DNA of 64,000 bases from 66-474 sp964489055 (GTDB lineage Bacteria > Pseudomonadota > Gammaproteobacteria > Xanthomonadales > Rhodanobacteraceae). The notes under the pieces are model-generated. The model worked only from the letters and a program-made list of their open reading frames with translations. It was not told the origin of the DNA and did not search any database. The position numbers were made by a program, and so were the translations under genes. Of this stretch, positions 61,337 to 64,000 are shown piece by piece (the first letter of the stretch is position 1; every line of letters starts with the position of its first letter). Where the stretch lies: the NCBI GenBank assembly GCA_964489055.1, contig CAZAXF010000010.1, positions 7,581-71,580 of the forward strand, read 5' to 3'.

Positions 61337-62010
61337 CCGCCGCCGTCGCGATTTTCGTCAAGACGCCGGGCCACTCGCCGGTCAAGACGCGCCTGGCCGC
61401 GGGCATCGGGCCCGGCGCCGCGGTCGCGTTCCACGAGCTGTCCGCGCGCGCCGTGGCGGAAGTTGCGTCCGCGCTGGGACCTGCCGCCGCACCCTGCTGG
61501 GCGATTGCCGAACCCGACGCGATGACCGAAGCGCGCTGGCTTGCCCTGCCCGCCATCTGGCAAGGCCATGGCGACCTGGGCACACGCCTGCACCAGGTCC
61601 ATTCGCGGTTGCTCGCGGTACATGATGCCGTGCTGCTGCTGGGCGCCGATGCCCCGCAAGTCGCGCCGGAACTGCTGCACAAGTCGCTGGCGGCCATCGC
61701 CAACCCGGCAACGCCATTCGCGATGGGCGAATCCGCCGACGGCGGCTTCTGGCTGTTCGGCGGACGGGTTCCCGTACCACGTGAAGTGTGGTGCAACGTG
61801 CGTTACTCGCAGCCGGACACCGCTGCACAGTTGCGCACGGCACTGGCAGGCGTTGGCCGGATCGCTGATCTGCCACCGCTGATCGACGTTGACGAGGTCG
61901 ACGATCTTGCATCCGTGGCCGGCGCCCTGGCGGCGCTGCCCGCGCCGTTGCCAGCGCAACGCGCGCTGGCACGCAAACTGGAACGGTGGCTGGAGCGCAT
62001 CGCCGCCTGA
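61333..62010 (+). CDS. Nucleotidyl/glycosyltransferase-like protein (DUF2064, TIGR04282-type)
   Basis: This 225-residue protein of the TIGR04282/DUF2064 family is found beside the TIGR04283 protein in arsenosugar and other clusters. It has the GT-A-like core: AVAIFVKTPGHSPVKTRLAA (3-22), VLLLGADAPQVAPELLHKSL, and MGESADGGFWLFGGR. Cofactor role and sugar acceptor are not known. The start ATGA overlaps the upstream gene, making a five-gene operon from 56319 to 62010. After the stop, repeat-rich DNA follows. Confidence 0.87.
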   Translation: MTAAVAIFVKTPGHSPVKTRLAAGIGPGAAVAFHELSARAVAEVASALGPAAAPCWAIAEPDAMTEARWLALPAIWQGHGDLGTRLHQVHSRLLAVHDAVLLLGADAPQVAPELLHKSLAAIANPATPFAMGESADGGFWLFGGRVPVPREVWCNVRYSQPDTAAQLRTALAGVGRIADLPPLIDVDEVDDLASVAGALAALPAPLPAQRALARKLERWLERIAA

Positions 62011-62136
62011 AATCTGTTGTGGATCACGACGCTCGATGAAGGAAAAGCGCAATCGTGGGATTACGTGTGCGCTCGACCTCGGTGTGGGTGGCGGCGGAAA
62101 ATTGCGCGGCAAATATCCATCACGATTCAGGATGCC

Positions 62137-62336
62137 GGAACCCTCCCTCTCCCCCAACAGCTTCATCGTTGGGGGAGAAGGTTTGGGATGAGGGGGGCCG
62201 CCCGGTCGGTCCGCGCGATGGCTTCAACAAACATCGCGGGCTCAGGAACTTCGCTGCGGGTGTTGACCTGCCGCTTGGTGCAGCCCCCTCACCCAACCCT
62301 CTCCCCCGCGACAAGCGCGGGGAAAGGGCTCTTCTG
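62137..62336. repeat. Tandem intergenic repeat, copy 1
   Basis: A composite of about 200 bp: a hairpin with TCCCTCTCCCCCAAC and GTTGGGGGAGA arms (62143-62175), then a variable stretch with GTCGGTCC and TGCAGCC, then ACCCAACCCTCTCCCCCGCG-ACAAGCGCGGGG (62291-62322). A second copy starts 236 bp later. Confidence 0.75.
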
Positions 62337-62372
62337 TCGCTGGTGCATCATCTCGGTGCGAGTTCGAAGTGT

Positions 62373-62575
62373 CGGAACACTCCCTCTCCCCCAACGGCCT
62401 CATCGTTGGGGGAGAGGGTTGGGGCGAGGGGGCAACCCTGTCGGTCCACGCGGTGGGTCCAAACAAGGCGTGGCAGACTGGGAGTTTTACTTCGAACGTG
62501 GACACACCGACCGATGCAGCCCCGCCCCCTTACCCAACCCTCTCCCCCGCGACAAGCGCGGGGGCGAGGGCTTCT
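62373..62575. repeat. Tandem intergenic repeat, copy 2
   Basis: Same order as copy 1: CTCCCTCTCCCCCAACGGCC / CATCGTTGGGGGAGAGGG hairpin (62380-62418), GTCGGTCC, TGCAGCC, and ACCCAACCCTCTCCCCCGCG-ACAAGCGCGGGG (62532-62563). The hairpins are the conserved parts, the middle has diverged more. 62011-62636 has no other supported feature. Confidence 0.75.
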
Positions 62576-62636
62576 TCACCGCGGCGCCAAGCCGCTGGTC
62601 GCTCCAAGGCGCTGGGGCGGCTGCAGCACATACGCA

Positions 62637-63260
62637 TCAAGCGCGTGCGAGCTCGAACAGGCATACCTTGCCCGCGATCAACTCGCGGCGCGCGGTGATT
62701 TCCAGACCAGCCTCGGCAATGGCCGGCGTGACGTCGCGGTCCAGGTGCGCGCCGTAGGCCCAGCGTGCCCACGGTGCCCACAGCCGCGCGGACCAGCGTG
62801 CGAACGCGCCTTTCGGGGGGATGAATTCCAGCAGCCGGATTTTTCCGTCCGGCCGGGTGACACGAGCCAGTTCCTCGAGCGCGGGAACCTGCAGCGAATC
62901 GGGCAACGTGCACAGCAGGAAACTCTCCACCGCGGCATCGAAGGTCACGTCGGCGAACGGCAAGCGCGTGACGTCGGCGCGGACCAGCGCCACCGATGCC
63001 GGCGCATCGCGCAGCCTGCGCCGGGCGCGCCGCAGCATCGCGGCGCTGAGATCGATTGCGGTCACCTCGGCGCCAGCTGGATGAGACGACAGGTTGCGAC
63101 CGGTACCCACGCCGGCTTCGAGAATCCTTCCGGACAGCCCGGCAAACAACGCCGGGCGGATGCGCCGGTAGCGCCCGTACTCGAACGCACCGTCGAGCAG
63201 GTCGTAGAACGGCGCGATGCGCCGGTAACGCCGTTCCAGGTCGCGTCTGGCCCCTGTCAT
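62637..63260 (-). CDS. Class I SAM-dependent methyltransferase
   Basis: A 207-residue protein from the ATG at 63260; the frame is open to 63485 but that part lies over tadA. It carries the AdoMet motif ILEAGVGTGRN (about 45-55), acidic AIDLSAAMLRRARRR, and RADVTRLPFADVTFDAAVES, as in UbiE/phosphatidylethanolamine N-methyltransferase-like enzymes (Methyltransf_11 class). It has LLEFIPPKGAFARWSARLWA near the end. Substrate unknown. It starts 13 bp after the stop of tadA on the same strand, so both are probably on one transcript. Confidence 0.88.
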   Translation of the reverse strand: MTGARRDLERRYRRIAPFYDLLDGAFEYGRYRRIRPALFAGLSGRILEAGVGTGRNLSSHPAGAEVTAIDLSAAMLRRARRRLRDAPASVALVRADVTRLPFADVTFDAAVESFLLCTLPDSLQVPALEELARVTRPDGKIRLLEFIPPKGAFARWSARLWAPWARWAYGAHLDRDVTPAIAEAGLEITARRELIAGKVCLFELARA

Positions 63261-63273
63261 GCGTGGGTCCGCT

Positions 63274-63756
63274 TCACGATTCGCGCGACGCTTGCCGCCG
63301 GGCGCGGAAGAATTCGCGCAACAACGCGGCGGATTCTTCGGCCAACACGCCGCCCTGCACCATGATGCGGTGGTTGTGGCGATCCGACACCAGCGTGTCG
63401 AACACGCTGCCGGCCGCGCCGGTCTTGGGGTCGGCGGCGCCATAGACGACCCGCGCCACGCGCGCATGCACCAGCGCCATGGCACACATCGCGCACGGTT
63501 CGAGCGTCACGTACAGCGTCGAACCGGGAACCCGGTGATTGCCCAGCCGCTGCCCGGCATCGCGCAACGCGCCGATCTCGGCGTGCGCACTGGGGTCGCT
63601 GAGCGTGATGTTGCGGTTCCAGCCTTCGCCGACGATTTCGCCATCCAGCACCAGCACCGCGCCCACCGGAACCTCGCCGTCGGCGTCGCGCGCATGCGCG
63701 GCGAGTTCCAGCGCGCGGCGCATGAAAGATTCATCGTCGGTGCTTGTGGGGATCAT
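63274..63756 (-). CDS. tadA: TadA, tRNA-specific adenosine deaminase
   Basis: This 160-residue zinc deaminase converts A34 to inosine in tRNA-Arg(ACG). Zinc ligands are in SAHAEIGAL (His58, with catalytic Glu60) and PCAMC (Cys88, Cys91), and the N-terminus has the family pattern MRRALELAAHARDADGEVPV GAV (in part, 12-33). The frame is open to 63951, but the ATG at 63756 gives the normal length. This is an essential gene in most bacteria and a sign that the right flank is chromosomal. Confidence 0.93.
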   Translation of the reverse strand: MIPTSTDDESFMRRALELAAHARDADGEVPVGAVLVLDGEIVGEGWNRNITLSDPSAHAEIGALRDAGQRLGNHRVPGSTLYVTLEPCAMCAMALVHARVARVVYGAADPKTGAAGSVFDTLVSDRHNHRIMVQGGVLAEESAALLREFFRARRQASRES

Positions 63757-63837
63757 GTCTGGACCGGGCTGCCGTCGTTCCTCGACATGGAGACCATGGA
63801 CTGCCACGCCATGCAGGGTCAATCCTGGCCTCGGGCG

Positions 63838-63898
63838 CATCGAAGCGCTGGATTCCGGGTTCTGTCCGCGCGGGGCGCGGACAGCCACGGAATGACGA
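63838..63898. repeat. Dispersed REP-like repeat, copy B
   Basis: CATCGAAGCGCTGGATTCCG then GGTTC, a core hairpin TGTCCGCG/CGCGGACA (63863-63882), and CACGGAATGACGATG. The outer ends match the copy at 48073-48125. The last 60 bases of the window become AT-rich, with no feature seen. Confidence 0.65.
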
Positions 63899-64000
63899 TG
63901 TTCTTCGAGGTCAGGTGCCGCGCATGAGCGGTTGAAGTTGGCTACTCCCACTCTATTGTAAACAAGACATTTTTATCTTTTATATTCAATGGCTTATTTT

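Overview
The window is high-GC proteobacterial DNA. The dense operons, the GTG/TTG starts, the arsenosugar-type gene set and the short GGATTCCGGG...GGAATGACG intergenic repeats fit a gammaproteobacterium of the Xanthomonadales/Rhodanobacteraceae kind. The lineage is an inference; no rRNA or tRNA gene was seen to test it.

Left part (1-12.6 kb): a metal-resistance block next to a Tn3-family transposase. A minus-strand operon runs from a small CzcI-like protein through czcC and czcB to czcA, which continues past base 1. A separate CDF exporter (czcD) is divergent from a MerR-family regulator. A plus-strand CaCA-type exchanger lies behind a yybP-ykoY (Mn2+) riboswitch and is followed by a DMT exporter with a His-rich tail. 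The czcI and czcD promoters share a 14-bp sequence. The tnpA gene ends about 100 bp from a terminal inverted repeat at 12525-12562. The matching left repeat was not found, so the metal genes may be cargo of a transposon that begins outside the window.

Middle part (about 13.9-55.5 kb): an accessory and defence island lying downstream of a CaiB/BaiF CoA-transferase gene. It holds, in order: a repeat-rich non-coding stretch; remnants of an antitoxin and of an AlbA_2 ATP-binding protein; a zinc-ribbon protein, a PD-(D/E)XK-like protein and an OLD-family ATPase/TOPRIM nuclease; a HelD-like helicase with an inserted nuclease domain; a divergent KfrA-like/tyrosine-recombinase pair resembling the tnpT/tnpS resolution module of Tn4651-type transposons; an LprI-domain secreted protein; a three-gene set (C2H2-like finger, coiled coil, Hsp70-like ATPase); and a complete BREX type 1-like operon reading leftwards from 45.64 kb: brxA-position gene, brxB, brxC, pglX, an ImmA/IrrE-type metallopeptidase, pglZ, brxL. 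The three-gene set follows brxL after 49 bp and is probably read with it. The BREX promoter (TTGACA-18-TAGGAT) is flanked by two near-identical palindromes. To the right lie an SseB-like gene, an XRE regulator, and a Tn7/Tn6022-like transposition operon (TnsA-like, TnsB/TniA, TnsC/TniB, TniQ/TnsD). Divergent from that operon is an attenuator or small-RNA structure and an unknown 391-residue protein.

Right part (55.8-64 kb): apparently chromosomal arsenic metabolism and housekeeping. A Cys-rich small protein is followed by a tightly overlapping operon: TVP38-FAD-disulfide oxidoreductase fusion, arsS (radical SAM), an ArsM-like methyltransferase, and two arsenosugar-type glycosyltransferases. 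Then come a duplicated intergenic repeat, a class I methyltransferase, and tadA on the minus strand.
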